Shown one piece after another: positions 14,286 through 22,839 of a stretch of DNA of 46,824 nucleotides. The DNA comes from Solirubrobacterales bacterium (GTDB lineage: Bacteria > Actinomycetota > Thermoleophilia > Solirubrobacterales > 70-9): the NCBI GenBank assembly GCA_017882505.1, contig JADGPJ010000012.1:1-46824 (forward strand), written 5' to 3'. The position numbers and the translations under genes were made by a program. A model generated the notes under the pieces. The model did no database searches and had not been told where the DNA came from. It saw only the letters and a list, made by a program, of their open reading frames with translations. Each line of letters opens with the position of its first letter. Position 1 is the stretch's first letter.

Positions 14286-15442
14286 GCGGAACCCGCCAGC
14301 TCGACGACGCGGCGGGCCGCGTCGAGCATCGTCTTCTCCTGGTGCAGGTTGGGAAGGTCGGCCTCGGCGAGAATCTCGAGCCCCTGCTCGGAGTTGGTGC
14401 CGTCGAGGCGGACGACCAGCGGCAGCTCGAGGCCGAGCTGGCTGGAGGCGGTGACGATCCCGTTGGCGATCTCGTCGCAGCGGGTGATGCCGCCGAAGAT
14501 GTTGAAGAGGATCGCCGAGACCTTCTTGTCGGAGACGATCACTTCGAGCGCGTTGACGATCGCCTCGGCTTTGGAGCCGCCGCCGGCGTCGAGGAAGTTG
14601 GCCGGAGCGCCGCCCGCCTGGGCGACGACGTCGAGCGTCGACATGCAGAGCCCGGCACCGTTGGCGAGGATGCCGACGTTGCCGTCGAGCTTGACGTAGG
14701 TCAGGCCCTTCTCCTTCGCCATCGCCTCCTGCGGGTCGTCGACCGTGTCGGCGATCTCGGCCAGGTCCTGGTGGCGGAAGAGGGCGTTGCCGTCGATCGT
14801 CACCTTGGCGTCGAGCGCGACGACCTCACGGGCGGAGGTGACGATCAGCGGGTTGACCTCGATCAGACTCGCGTCCTCGTTGGTCGCGACCTCGGCCAGC
14901 TTCACCAGCACCTCGGCGGCCTGGTCGAGCGCGTCCTCCGCCAGCCCCGCCTCCGCGACGATCGCCCGCGCCGCGACGACGTCGAACTCGCGGGTCGGGT
15001 CGATGTGGCGTTTGACCAGGGCGTCGGGGTCCTCGGCGGCGACCGCCTCGATGTCCATCCCGCCCTTGGCGGAGACCATCGCCAGCAGCTTCTTCTCGCC
15101 GCGGTCGAGGATCACCGAGGCGTAGTACTCGGAGGCGATGTCGGAGCCGCCCTCGATCCAGACCTGGTCGACCCGGAACGGCCCCTCGCCATGGGGCCCG
15201 ACGATGTCCATGCCGATGATCGCGTCGGCGTACTCGCGAGCCTGCGCGGCGTCGGAGGCGATCTTGATCCCGCCCGCCTTGCCGCGGCCGCCGATCAGGA
15301 CCTGGGCCTTGATCGCGCAGGGGTAGCCGATCTTCTCCGCCGCAGCGACCGCCTCGTCGACCGTCTTGGCGACCTCGCCACCGGGCACGGCGATGCCGTG
15401 CTTGGCGAAGAGCTGCTTGCCCTGATACTCGAGAAGGTCCAT
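14282..15442 (-). CDS. sucC: succinyl-CoA synthetase beta subunit
   Basis: A 386-aa subunit that grasps the nucleotide and pairs with SucD. It starts MDLLEYQGKQLFAKHGI, followed by the ATP-grasp region (AIKAQVLIGGRGKAGG), EVNPL, and the C-terminal flavodoxin-like part (GNVGILANGAGLCM, FNIFGGITRCDEIANGI). The start ATG 15442 matches the family; the longer open frame upstream does not. Translation of sucD is coupled through ATGA. Confidence 0.97.
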   Translation of the reverse strand: MDLLEYQGKQLFAKHGIAVPGGEVAKTVDEAVAAAEKIGYPCAIKAQVLIGGRGKAGGIKIASDAAQAREYADAIIGMDIVGPHGEGPFRVDQVWIEGGSDIASEYYASVILDRGEKKLLAMVSAKGGMDIEAVAAEDPDALVKRHIDPTREFDVVAARAIVAEAGLAEDALDQAAEVLVKLAEVATNEDASLIEVNPLIVTSAREVVALDAKVTIDGNALFRHQDLAEIADTVDDPQEAMAKEKGLTYVKLDGNVGILANGAGLCMSTLDVVAQAGGAPANFLDAGGGSKAEAIVNALEVIVSDKKVSAILFNIFGGITRCDEIANGIVTASSQLGLELPLVVRLDGTNSEQGLEILAEADLPNLHQEKTMLDAARRVVELAGSA

Positions 15443-15473
15443 TGGGGAGGCACCCGGAGGCGCGGTCGGGGAC

Positions 15474-15523
15474 CCTATCCAAGATCGGCGCGGGGTCGCG
15501 GATTGGTGCCCGCCGGGGATAGG
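15474..15523. promoter_or_regulatory. inverted repeat between divergent sucC and the HAD gene
   Basis: CCTATCC at 15474-15480 and GGATAGG at 15517-15523 are exact complements in the 112-bp divergent intergenic region. Each arm also contains a -10-like hexamer on one strand (TAGGGT on the minus strand, TAGGTG on the plus strand), so the symmetry may reflect two facing promoters rather than an operator. Confidence 0.35.
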
Positions 15524-15554
15524 TGAAACCCCCAGGAGGGGGGGCGCTGCCATA

Positions 15555-16253
15555 ATGCCGCGCTCGCCGATGGCCCTTCCCAGTCTAAAAAATGTCAATT
15601 GGGTAACCACCGATTGCTATGGAACCCTGATCGACTGGGAGAAAGGGATCATCGACGCCTGCAAGAAGGAGGCGGCGAAAGACGGCTTCAGCTTCGAAGA
15701 AGGTCCCTTCCTCGCCCGCTTCATGGAAGTCCAGGCCGAAATCATGGCCGGTTCCTACGAGCTCTACGCCGAGGTGCTGCGGCGCACGATCGTCAAAGTC
15801 GCCGGCGAGCTGGGCTGGGAGGTCGAGCCCTCGCGGGCGCAGTTCCTGCCCAACAGCGTCGCCTACTGGCTGCCCTTCCGCGAGGCCAACGCGGCGATGG
15901 ACCGGCTCGGCAAGAAGTACGAGATCGGGATCATCTCCAACATCGACGACAAACTGCTCGGGATCTCGCGCCGCCACCTGCGGACCGAACTCGACCTCGT
16001 CGTCACCGCCCAGCAGGTCCGCAGCTACAAGCCCGACCCGGTCCACTTCAAAGAGTGCGCGCGACGGATCGGCGGCAAGAAAGGCTGGCTGCACATCGGT
16101 TGCGACTACACGACCGACATCGCCCCGGTGCTGAAAATGAACGTGCCGGTGATCTGGGTCAACCGCCATGGCGAGAAACTCGAAGGGCGCAAAGCCCCCA
16201 GCGCCACGGTTAAAAACTTCCGCGAAGCAGCGAAAAAGCTCGGCGCGTCCTGA
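15555..16253 (+). CDS. HAD hydrolase resembling type II haloacid dehalogenases
   Basis: A 232-aa enzyme. The nucleophile motif is TTDCYGTLIDWEKG (Asp), the second motif is IISNIDD, the lysine follows in QVRSYKPDPVHFKEC, and the acidic motif is HIGCDYTTDIAP. The DxYGTLID pattern is that of (S)-2-haloacid dehalogenases and related phosphatases; the typical dehalogenase substrate-pocket residues cannot be judged by eye. A run of G with AGGAGG ends about 10 nt before ATG 15555; ATG 15570 is an alternative. It runs toward the sulfatase gene 67 nt downstream. Confidence 0.85.
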   Translation: MPRSPMALPSLKNVNWVTTDCYGTLIDWEKGIIDACKKEAAKDGFSFEEGPFLARFMEVQAEIMAGSYELYAEVLRRTIVKVAGELGWEVEPSRAQFLPNSVAYWLPFREANAAMDRLGKKYEIGIISNIDDKLLGISRRHLRTELDLVVTAQQVRSYKPDPVHFKECARRIGGKKGWLHIGCDYTTDIAPVLKMNVPVIWVNRHGEKLEGRKAPSATVKNFREAAKKLGAS

Positions 16254-16320
16254 GCGTCTTCTAGCGTTCAGGCGCAACTCCGGCGGCAGGCGCCGGTTTC
16301 GACGGTAGGCGCTTCCCCTG

Positions 16321-18207
16321 ATGGATATGTTCGCTCAACCAAGGACTCAGTCCCGTGCCCTGGCGGTCGCACGCCTGGCGCTGGCCGCGAGCGTGGTGGT
16401 GCTCCTCGCCAGCCTCGTCTTCGCTGGGACCCAGAACGCGAAGGCCGCGCCCTCCCACGCGCCGGCCAAGAGCTCGAAGGCGGGCACCTCGGCGAAACAA
16501 AGGCCCAGCTTCGTCGTGATCCAGACCGACGACCAGACGCTGGACCAGCTCTACGCGACCTTCACCGTGCCGGGAGGGGTGCCGCTGGTGGCGATGCCCA
16601 ACACCCTCGACCTGATCGCCGCCAAAGGCGTCACCTTCAACCGCTACTACGTCTCCTACCCGCTCTGCTGCCCCTCGCGCGTCAGCCTCCTCACCGGCCG
16701 CTACGCGCACAACCACAACGACCGCGGCAACGTGCCCCCGGAAGGCGGCTACACCGGCTTCTCGATCCGCCAGGCGTACAGCCACAACATCGCGACCTGG
16801 CTGCAGGGCGCCGGCTACCGGACGATCCACGTCGGCAAGTTCCTCAACGGCTACGGTGACGAACCGTTCGACAACGGCAGGACCGTGCCGCCCGGCTGGA
16901 GCGCCTGGCACACGGTCCTCAATGCCGACACCGATCACTACTACTACGGCTACACGCTCAACGACAACGGCTCTATCGACGGTCCCTTCGGGGACCCAGG
17001 CAGCTGGGAAACGCGCGAATACGGGAAGCGGGACGACTTCGGCTGCCCCAACGCCCCGCTCGACGGGTCCCCATGCCTCTACGAGACCGATGTCTTCAGC
17101 CGCATCGCCTCCGAAGAGATCGCCGGGACGTCCCCGGAACAACCCTTCTACCTGCAGCTGGACTACACCGCGCCGCACGGCGACTTCCGCCGCCCGGCCG
17201 GGCCCGAGCCGGCCACCCGCCACTACGACACCTTCGCCGGTGCCCCGTTTCCCCATGGCTCCTCGCAGGGCTTCAACGAGGGCAACGTCAACGACAAGCC
17301 GCGCTTCATCCGCGAAGCGCCCTACCTCTCCTCCAGCGACATCCACACCTACCGCGTCTACTACCAGAAGGCGCTGGAGTCGTTGCGTGCCGTCGACGAC
17401 GGCGTCAAACAGATCGTCGACACCCTCGGCGGCCTGCACCGGCTGCGCAACACCTACATCATCTTCACCTCGGACAACGGCTTCTTCTACGGCGAGCACC
17501 GGCTCACCGGTGGCAAGTTCCTCGCCTACGAGCCCTCTACCCACCTGCCCTTCCTGATGCGCGGGCCGGGGATCAAACCGGGAACCGAAACCGGCCAGCT
17601 GACGGCCAACATCGACATCGCGCCGACGATCCTCGAACTCGCCGGCGTCGAAGCCGACAGAAGCATCGACGGCACCTCGTTCTACCCCTACGCGCACGAC
17701 CCCTCGCTGCGCAGCCGGCGGCCGATCCTCTTCGAGTCCTTCGTCGAAACCAACGACGTCGAAGAGAACGGCGGCGGTCCGGCGGCGGCTCCGGTCAGCG
17801 TCGCCGCGGGCAAGTCGGGGGGCGGACCGGGCATCAACACCCGCCCCAACAAGGCCAGCGCCTCGATCGCCGCCCCGCCGAAGAACTACTACGGGATCCG
17901 CCTCGGCCCCTACAAGTACATCGAGTGGCCCGACGGCGAGAAAGAGCTCTACGACATCACCAAGGACCCCTACGAGCTCAACAACAAGGTCCGCGATCCC
18001 AACCTCTTCCCGATCCGCGACTTCCTCCACCGCGAACTGGAACGGCTCGAGACCTGCGTCGGCCGCGTCTGCCAGGAAGTCGCCCCCAAATTCCCCCTGA
18101 CCCGCGATCAGCAGCGGAAGATCAAACTTCAGAAAGAAAAGGAACAGCGGGAACGCGAACGGGAACAGAAGAAGAAAGAAGAAGAAGCGAAGAAGCACCA
18201 CAAATAG
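16321..18207 (+). CDS. secreted sulfatase (type I, formylglycine-dependent)
   Basis: A 628-aa alkaline-phosphatase-superfamily sulfatase. A signal peptide or anchor covers about residues 15-42. Metal ligands D70-D71 are in QTDDQT, and LCCPSRVSLLTGR contains C-x-P-S-R with C116 as the residue converted to formylglycine. Further landmarks are VGKFLNGYG, TAPHGDFR and FTSDNGFFYGEH. The closing 35 residues are almost all Lys/Glu/Arg/Gln and probably form a charged helix. It would release sulfate from esters outside the cell, feeding the assimilation operon 3 kb away; that link is inference. No formylglycine-generating enzyme is present in the window. Confidence 0.92.
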   Translation: MDMFAQPRTQSRALAVARLALAASVVVLLASLVFAGTQNAKAAPSHAPAKSSKAGTSAKQRPSFVVIQTDDQTLDQLYATFTVPGGVPLVAMPNTLDLIAAKGVTFNRYYVSYPLCCPSRVSLLTGRYAHNHNDRGNVPPEGGYTGFSIRQAYSHNIATWLQGAGYRTIHVGKFLNGYGDEPFDNGRTVPPGWSAWHTVLNADTDHYYYGYTLNDNGSIDGPFGDPGSWETREYGKRDDFGCPNAPLDGSPCLYETDVFSRIASEEIAGTSPEQPFYLQLDYTAPHGDFRRPAGPEPATRHYDTFAGAPFPHGSSQGFNEGNVNDKPRFIREAPYLSSSDIHTYRVYYQKALESLRAVDDGVKQIVDTLGGLHRLRNTYIIFTSDNGFFYGEHRLTGGKFLAYEPSTHLPFLMRGPGIKPGTETGQLTANIDIAPTILELAGVEADRSIDGTSFYPYAHDPSLRSRRPILFESFVETNDVEENGGGPAAAPVSVAAGKSGGGPGINTRPNKASASIAAPPKNYYGIRLGPYKYIEWPDGEKELYDITKDPYELNNKVRDPNLFPIRDFLHRELERLETCVGRVCQEVAPKFPLTRDQQRKIKLQKEKEQREREREQKKKEEEAKKHHK

Positions 18208-18236
18208 GGGTGGTGCGGGGCGGGGTCGGGTAGCGA

Positions 18237-18248
18237 CCGAAGCTTCGG
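18237..18248. repeat. 12-bp perfect palindrome between convergent genes
   Basis: CCGAAGCTTCGG lies between the stops of the sulfatase and the biotin carboxylase gene. It has no loop, so it could be part of a bidirectional terminator or a protein site; no T-run is present. Confidence 0.3.
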
Positions 18249-18288
18249 GCGTAGACGGACCTACCCGCCCACCCTCCAACCGGGATCG

Positions 18289-20046
18289 CTACTCGATCGT
18301 CGCGATCGTGTCGCCGCTGTTTACAGCGGCACCCTCGGTCACGTTCAGCGCCGTCACTTTGCCCGACCGATGCGCGGTGATCTCGTTCTCCATCTTCATC
18401 GCCTCGATCACGCAGACCAGATCGCCCTCGCTGACCTCCGCACCCTCGGCAACGGCGACTTTGAGGACGGTGCCCTGCAGCGGCGAGGGCAGGGCCTCGC
18501 TGGAGGCGCTGGGGCCACCGCCGGCTTTGCGCTCGCGCTTGGGCGGTTTCCTCCCGCCCGCGGCCGAGCCGGCGCCACCGGCGCCGGCCTCGCCGATCAC
18601 CTTGACATCGAAGAGCCTGCCCGAGACCTCGACCTTGTAGTCCCGCGTGACCAGCTCGGCCGCGTCCTCGGCGGCCGGCTCGGGTGCCGTCTCCGGCGCC
18701 GTCGATTTCAGCCACTCGCGGTCCTCCATCAGGTCGCGGCAGGTCTCCCCGCGCGCCCACTGGTCGGTGGCGAGGATCGCCTTGTGGAAGGGGATCAGGG
18801 TGGTGAGGCCGCCGACCTCGAACTCGCCGAGCGCCCGCAGCATCCGCCGCGTCGCGTGCTCGCGGTCGATGTCCCAGACGATCAGCTTGGCCACCATCGG
18901 GTCGTACATCGGCGTCACCTCGGAGCCCGCTTCGACCCCTGAGTCGACCCGCACCCCGGGCCCGGCCGGCTCGCGGTAGGTGGTGATCGTGCCCGGCGCT
19001 GGAGCGAATTTCTTGTGCGCGGCCTCGGCGTTGATCCGGCACTCGATCGAGTGCCCGCGCAGCTCGACCTCGTCCTGGGAGATCGAGAGCGCCTCGCCGG
19101 CGGCGACCAGGACCTGCTCGCGGACGATGTCCACGCCGCTGACCATCTCGGTCGCGCAGTGCTCGACCTGGATCCGGGTGTTCATCTCGAGGAAGAAGTA
19201 CTCGTCGCCGACCTGCATTCCCTCGACCGTGCCGGCGCCGCGATAGCCGACCGCGGCGGCGGCGTCGGTGGCGATCTTGCCGATCCGCTCGCGCATCTCG
19301 GCGTCGACGCGCGGGCCGGGCGCCTCCTCGATCACCTTCTGGTGACGGCGCTGGACCGAGCAGTCGCGCTCGCCGAGGTGGATCACGTTGCCCCGCGAAT
19401 CGGCCAGGACCTGGACCTCGACGTGGCGGGGATCTTCGAGGTAGCGCTCGACGTAGACGCGGGCGTCGGAGAAGAACTTCTCGCCTTCGCGGGCGGCGCC
19501 GTCGAAGGCCTCCCCGAGGTGGTCGGGGGTCAGCGCGACTCGGAAACCCTTGCCGCCGCCGCCGCCCGCGGCCTTGCAGGCGACCGGGTAGCCGGCTTCC
19601 TCGGCCTGCTTGCGCGCCGCCTCGAGGTTCTGCGCCGGTTCGGTCGCGCCGGGCACGATCGGCACCCCGGCCTCGGCCATGATCTCGCGCGCTTTGGTCT
19701 TCGAGCCCATCGCTTCGATCGCCTCGGGGGGCGGACCGATGAAGACGATGTCGGCCTCGGCGCAGGCGCGGGCGAAGTCGGAATTCTCGGCGAGGAACCC
19801 ATAGCCCGGGTGGATCGCCTCCGCCCCGGCCTCCCTCGCGGTGTCGATGATCTTCTGGACGTTCAGATAGCTCTCGGCCGGCACCGCGGGCCCGATCAAG
19901 AACGCCTCGTCGGCCTCGCGCACGTGCGGCGCCTCGCGGTCGATCTCGGAGTAGACCGCGACCGAGGCGATCCCCATCTCCTTCAGGGTCCGGGCGACCC
20001 GGATCGCGATCTCGCCGCGGTTCGCTATGAGCACCTTTCGGAACAC
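18289..20046 (-). CDS. acyl-CoA carboxylase alpha chain: biotin carboxylase fused to biotin carrier
   Basis: A 585-aa protein. Biotin carboxylase domains occupy about residues 1-450: FRKVLIANRGEIAIRVART, the ATP-grasp loop KAAGGGGGKGFR, HVEVQVLAD and EMNTRIQVEHCATE. A linker rich in Ala and Pro precedes a C-terminal biotinyl domain with the lysine in CVIEAMKMENEI. It carboxylates biotin for acetyl-, propionyl- or other acyl-CoA substrates; the carboxyltransferase beta subunit is not in this window. The start GTG 20046 was chosen because homology begins there; TAGACT lies 8 nt upstream and there is no Shine-Dalgarno. Confidence 0.93.
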   Translation of the reverse strand: MFRKVLIANRGEIAIRVARTLKEMGIASVAVYSEIDREAPHVREADEAFLIGPAVPAESYLNVQKIIDTAREAGAEAIHPGYGFLAENSDFARACAEADIVFIGPPPEAIEAMGSKTKAREIMAEAGVPIVPGATEPAQNLEAARKQAEEAGYPVACKAAGGGGGKGFRVALTPDHLGEAFDGAAREGEKFFSDARVYVERYLEDPRHVEVQVLADSRGNVIHLGERDCSVQRRHQKVIEEAPGPRVDAEMRERIGKIATDAAAAVGYRGAGTVEGMQVGDEYFFLEMNTRIQVEHCATEMVSGVDIVREQVLVAAGEALSISQDEVELRGHSIECRINAEAAHKKFAPAPGTITTYREPAGPGVRVDSGVEAGSEVTPMYDPMVAKLIVWDIDREHATRRMLRALGEFEVGGLTTLIPFHKAILATDQWARGETCRDLMEDREWLKSTAPETAPEPAAEDAAELVTRDYKVEVSGRLFDVKVIGEAGAGGAGSAAGGRKPPKRERKAGGGPSASSEALPSPLQGTVLKVAVAEGAEVSEGDLVCVIEAMKMENEITAHRSGKVTALNVTEGAAVNSGDTIATIE

Positions 20047-20054
20047 GGCGGCGC

Positions 20055-20060
20055 AGTCTA
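20055..20060 (-). promoter_or_regulatory. candidate -10 hexamer of a leaderless carboxylase transcript
   Basis: TAGACT on the minus strand, 8 nt before the GTG at 20046, with no ribosome-binding site between them. Confidence 0.4.
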
Positions 20061-20081
20061 TTTGGGCGGACGGCGTGGTGT

Positions 20082-20103
20082 AGGGAGGGCGGACACCCTC
20101 CCT
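20082..20103. repeat. 8-bp-stem hairpin between divergent carboxylase and PHP genes
   Basis: AGGGAGGG (20082-20089) pairs perfectly with CCCTCCCT (20096-20103) around a 6-nt loop. It lies between two divergent genes with -10 candidates on either side, so an operator is more likely than a terminator. Confidence 0.35.
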
Positions 20104-20157
20104 GGATCGACCGTGCCGCCGGGGTTTGCTCGCACGGGACGGAGCCGTTATTGGCAT

Positions 20158-20163
20158 TAGGCT
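20158..20163 (+). promoter_or_regulatory. candidate -10 hexamer of a leaderless PHP-gene transcript
   Basis: TAGGCT ends 7 nt before ATG 20171. The intervening CCGGAGC has a partial GGAG, but it directly abuts the ATG and is too close to serve as a Shine-Dalgarno. Confidence 0.4.
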
Positions 20164-20170
20164 CCGGAGC

Positions 20171-20980
20171 ATGCTGATCGAGCTGCAGTCGCATTCGACG
20201 GTCTCAGACGGCCAGCTCGCCCCCGCCGAGGTCGTCGAGAAGGCCGCCGAGGCGGGCGTTACGACGCTGGCGTTGACGGATCACGACGCGATCGCGGGGG
20301 TTCCCGAGGCGGCGGAGGCGGCGGCGCGGCTGGGGATCGAGCTGGTGCCGGCGATCGAGATGTCGTGCGTGCACGAGTACGCGGAAGACCTCCACATCTG
20401 CGGTTACTGGATCGACCTCGAGAAGATGGCGCCGGCCTGCGATCGCGCTCAGGAGGAGCGGCGCACCAGGGCAAGGGAGATCGTCGAGAACCTGCGCCGC
20501 GAGGGCTTCGACCTGACCCTCGACGACGCGGTCCGCGAGGCCGGCGCCGCCGACTCGATCGGCCGCCCCCACATCGCCCGCGCCGCCGGCGCCAGCGGCG
20601 ACCTCGGCCCCTTCTTCGAGGAGTACCTGGTGCCCGGAGCCAAGGCCTTCGTCCCGCGCCGTTGGCCGAACGCCGCCGAGGCGATCGAGCTGATCCACGA
20701 CGCCGGCGGCGTCGCCGTCATCGCCCATCCCTACTGGGACATCCCCGGCCCCGGCGAGGTCGAGGACCTGATCCGCTCACTGAAACCCGACGGCGTCGAG
20801 ACCTTCTACCCGCCCCACACCCGCGAGCAGACCGCACACCTGCTGGCCCTCTGCGAGGAGCTGAACATGGTCCCCACCGCCTCCTCCGACTACCACGGCC
20901 CGACCCACAAGACGTTCTCTCGCTTCGGCGCCTACGAGACCTACGGGCTCGGCGAACCTCGGGTGCCGGCGAAGCCCTAG
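20171..20980 (+). CDS. PHP-domain metal-dependent phosphoesterase
   Basis: A 269-aa PHP protein. The metal-binding motifs appear in order: LQSHSTVSDG (HxH-type), ALTDHDAIAG (DHD), PAIEMSC, CGYWID, HPYWDIPG and SSDYHGPTH. This is the pattern of stand-alone 3',5'-nucleoside bisphosphate phosphatases/RNases, and also of trpH-like proteins; the exact substrate is not certain. The longer open frame upstream of 20171 lacks homology. Its TAG stop lies inside the same CTAG as the convergent cysNC stop. Confidence 0.9.
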   Translation: MLIELQSHSTVSDGQLAPAEVVEKAAEAGVTTLALTDHDAIAGVPEAAEAAARLGIELVPAIEMSCVHEYAEDLHICGYWIDLEKMAPACDRAQEERRTRAREIVENLRREGFDLTLDDAVREAGAADSIGRPHIARAAGASGDLGPFFEEYLVPGAKAFVPRRWPNAAEAIELIHDAGGVAVIAHPYWDIPGPGEVEDLIRSLKPDGVETFYPPHTREQTAHLLALCEELNMVPTASSDYHGPTHKTFSRFGAYETYGLGEPRVPAKP

Positions 20981-22839
20981 CCGAGCAGCTTGAGGATCTC
21001 CCGCACGGCATCCTCGAGCTCGGCGTCGGTCCGCAGCTCCGGATTCGTCGGCGGCTCGTAGGGGCTGCCGACTCCGGTCAGGTCGGTGATCTCGCCGGCA
21101 CGAGCCTTCGCGTAGAGCCCCTTCGGGTCACGCCGTTCGCACTCCTCCAGTGGCGTGTCGACGAAGACCTCGTAGAAGGGGATCCCGGCCTCTTCGTGGG
21201 CGGCCCGGACCTGGTCGCGGGCGCCTTTGAACGGGCTGACCAGAGAGACGATCGCGACGACGCCGGCCTCCGCGAGCAGCTTCGCGACCTCGCCGACGCG
21301 GCGCACGTTCTCGGCCCGGTCCTCCTCACTGAAGCCGAGGCCGGCGTTCAGCCCGTGGCGGAGGTTGTCGCCGTCGAGCATGAAGGCGGAGCGGCCGCTG
21401 CTGACGAGCGTGTGCTCAACCGCGGTCGCGATCGTCGACTTGCCCGAGCCGGAGAGCCCGGTCATCCAGATCGTCGCGCCGCTCGTCCCCAGCGCCTTCC
21501 AGCGTTTCTCGCGGGAGAGATCGCTGGGATGGAAGGTGATGTTCTCGGCGATCACCGGCTCGGCGGTGGCAATCGTCGGCTCGTTGCCGGCGCCGATGAT
21601 CATCCCGGCGGCCACGGTGAGGTCGGTGGCGGGGTCGACGAGGATGAAGCTGCCGGTGGTCCTGTTCATCCGATACTCGTCGAAGAAGAGCGGCGAGGTG
21701 GCGTGGATCGCGACCCGGCCGATGTCGTTGACCTCTAGCGTCTCGACGCCGAGATCGCGGTGCAGGGTGTCGACGTCGAGTCGGTAGCGCAGCACCTCGA
21801 CCTCGGCGGTGATCCACCGGGTCGTGTGCTTGAGCTGGTAGGGCACGCCGGTCCGCAGCGAGGAGGTCTCGTCGAACCAGCAGAGCGTCGCCTCGAAGCG
21901 GCGGTTCGCGGTCGGCTGGTTCGAAGGCCGGCAGAGCATGTCGCCGCGGGAGATGTCGAGCTCGTCGTCGAGCAGCATCGTCACCGCCATCGGCGGGAAG
22001 GCCTGGGAGACGACGCCGTTAGGGGTGTCGATCCGGCTGATCGTCGAGACCTTGCGCGAGGGCAGGACCATCACCTCGTCCCCCTGCTTGAAGATGCCGC
22101 CGACGACGGAGCCGGCGTAGCCGCGGTAGTCGGGGTACTCGGCCGACATCGGCCGGATCACGGTCTGCACCGCGAGGCGGTTGTCGAGCAGGTTGCGGTC
22201 GGAGGCGATGTGGACATCCTCGAGCTGGCCGAGCAGCGGCTGCCCGTCGAACCACGGCATCCTGGTCGAGCGCTCGACCACGTTGTCGCCCCCCAGCGCC
22301 GAGATCGGCACGAAGCCGAGGTCGGTGATCTCGAGCTTGGCGGCGAAGGCGGTGAACTCCTCGCGGATCTCTTCATAGACCGCCTCGTCGTAGCCAACGA
22401 GGTCCATCTTGTTGACGCAGAGCACGAGGTGGGGAACCCGCAGCAGCGAGGAGAGCAGCGCGTGGCGCCGGGTCTGTTCGAGGACGCCCTTGCGGGCGTC
22501 GACCAGCAACAGCGCCAGGTTGGCGGTCGAGGCGCCGGTGACCATGTTGCGGGTGTACTGGATGTGGCCGGGGGTGTCGGCGATCACGAACTTCCGCCTC
22601 GGCGTCGCGAAGTAGCGGTGCGCGACGTCGATCGTGATCCCCTGCTCGCGCTCGGCCCGCAGGCCGTCGGTCAGCAGCGCCAGGTCGGTCTGCTCGTCGC
22701 CGCGCGCGACCGAGGTCTTCTCGATCGCGTCGAGCTGATCCTCGAAGATCGATTTGGTGTCGTGCAGGAGCCGCCCGATCAGGGTCGACTTGCCGTCGTC
22801 GACCGAGCCGGCGGTGGCGATCCGAAGCAGCTGACCCAC
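20977..22839 (-). CDS. cysNC: sulfate adenylyltransferase subunit 1 fused to APS kinase
   Basis: A 620-aa bifunctional protein of sulfate activation. The N-terminal GTPase resembles EF-Tu: P-loop GSVDDGKST (about 11-19), DTPGHIQYTRNM and NKMDLVG; it stimulates the CysD reaction giving APS. From residue 461 an APS kinase domain follows, with P-loop GLSGSGKST, LDGDNLRHGLN and FVDTPLEECERRDPKGLY, which would make PAPS. The start GTG 22839 shares one base with the cysD stop (TAGTG); the ORF remains open upstream only as a shadow of cysD. Last gene of the sir-cysH-cysD-cysNC run. Confidence 0.96.
   Translation of the reverse strand: MGQLLRIATAGSVDDGKSTLIGRLLHDTKSIFEDQLDAIEKTSVARGDEQTDLALLTDGLRAEREQGITIDVAHRYFATPRRKFVIADTPGHIQYTRNMVTGASTANLALLLVDARKGVLEQTRRHALLSSLLRVPHLVLCVNKMDLVGYDEAVYEEIREEFTAFAAKLEITDLGFVPISALGGDNVVERSTRMPWFDGQPLLGQLEDVHIASDRNLLDNRLAVQTVIRPMSAEYPDYRGYAGSVVGGIFKQGDEVMVLPSRKVSTISRIDTPNGVVSQAFPPMAVTMLLDDELDISRGDMLCRPSNQPTANRRFEATLCWFDETSSLRTGVPYQLKHTTRWITAEVEVLRYRLDVDTLHRDLGVETLEVNDIGRVAIHATSPLFFDEYRMNRTTGSFILVDPATDLTVAAGMIIGAGNEPTIATAEPVIAENITFHPSDLSREKRWKALGTSGATIWMTGLSGSGKSTIATAVEHTLVSSGRSAFMLDGDNLRHGLNAGLGFSEEDRAENVRRVGEVAKLLAEAGVVAIVSLVSPFKGARDQVRAAHEEAGIPFYEVFVDTPLEECERRDPKGLYAKARAGEITDLTGVGSPYEPPTNPELRTDAELEDAVREILKLLG

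Noticed and set aside
13410-15442. Plus-strand aspartate/glycine-rich open frames opposite sucCD
   Set aside because: They are codon-bias shadows of sucC and sucD, whose catalytic motifs are intact on the minus strand.
16261-18279. A 672-codon minus frame with a hydrophobic stretch opposite the sulfatase
   Set aside because: The phenylalanine/leucine-rich start is the antisense of the sulfatase's Lys/Glu tail; the plus strand has the catalytic CxPSR motif.
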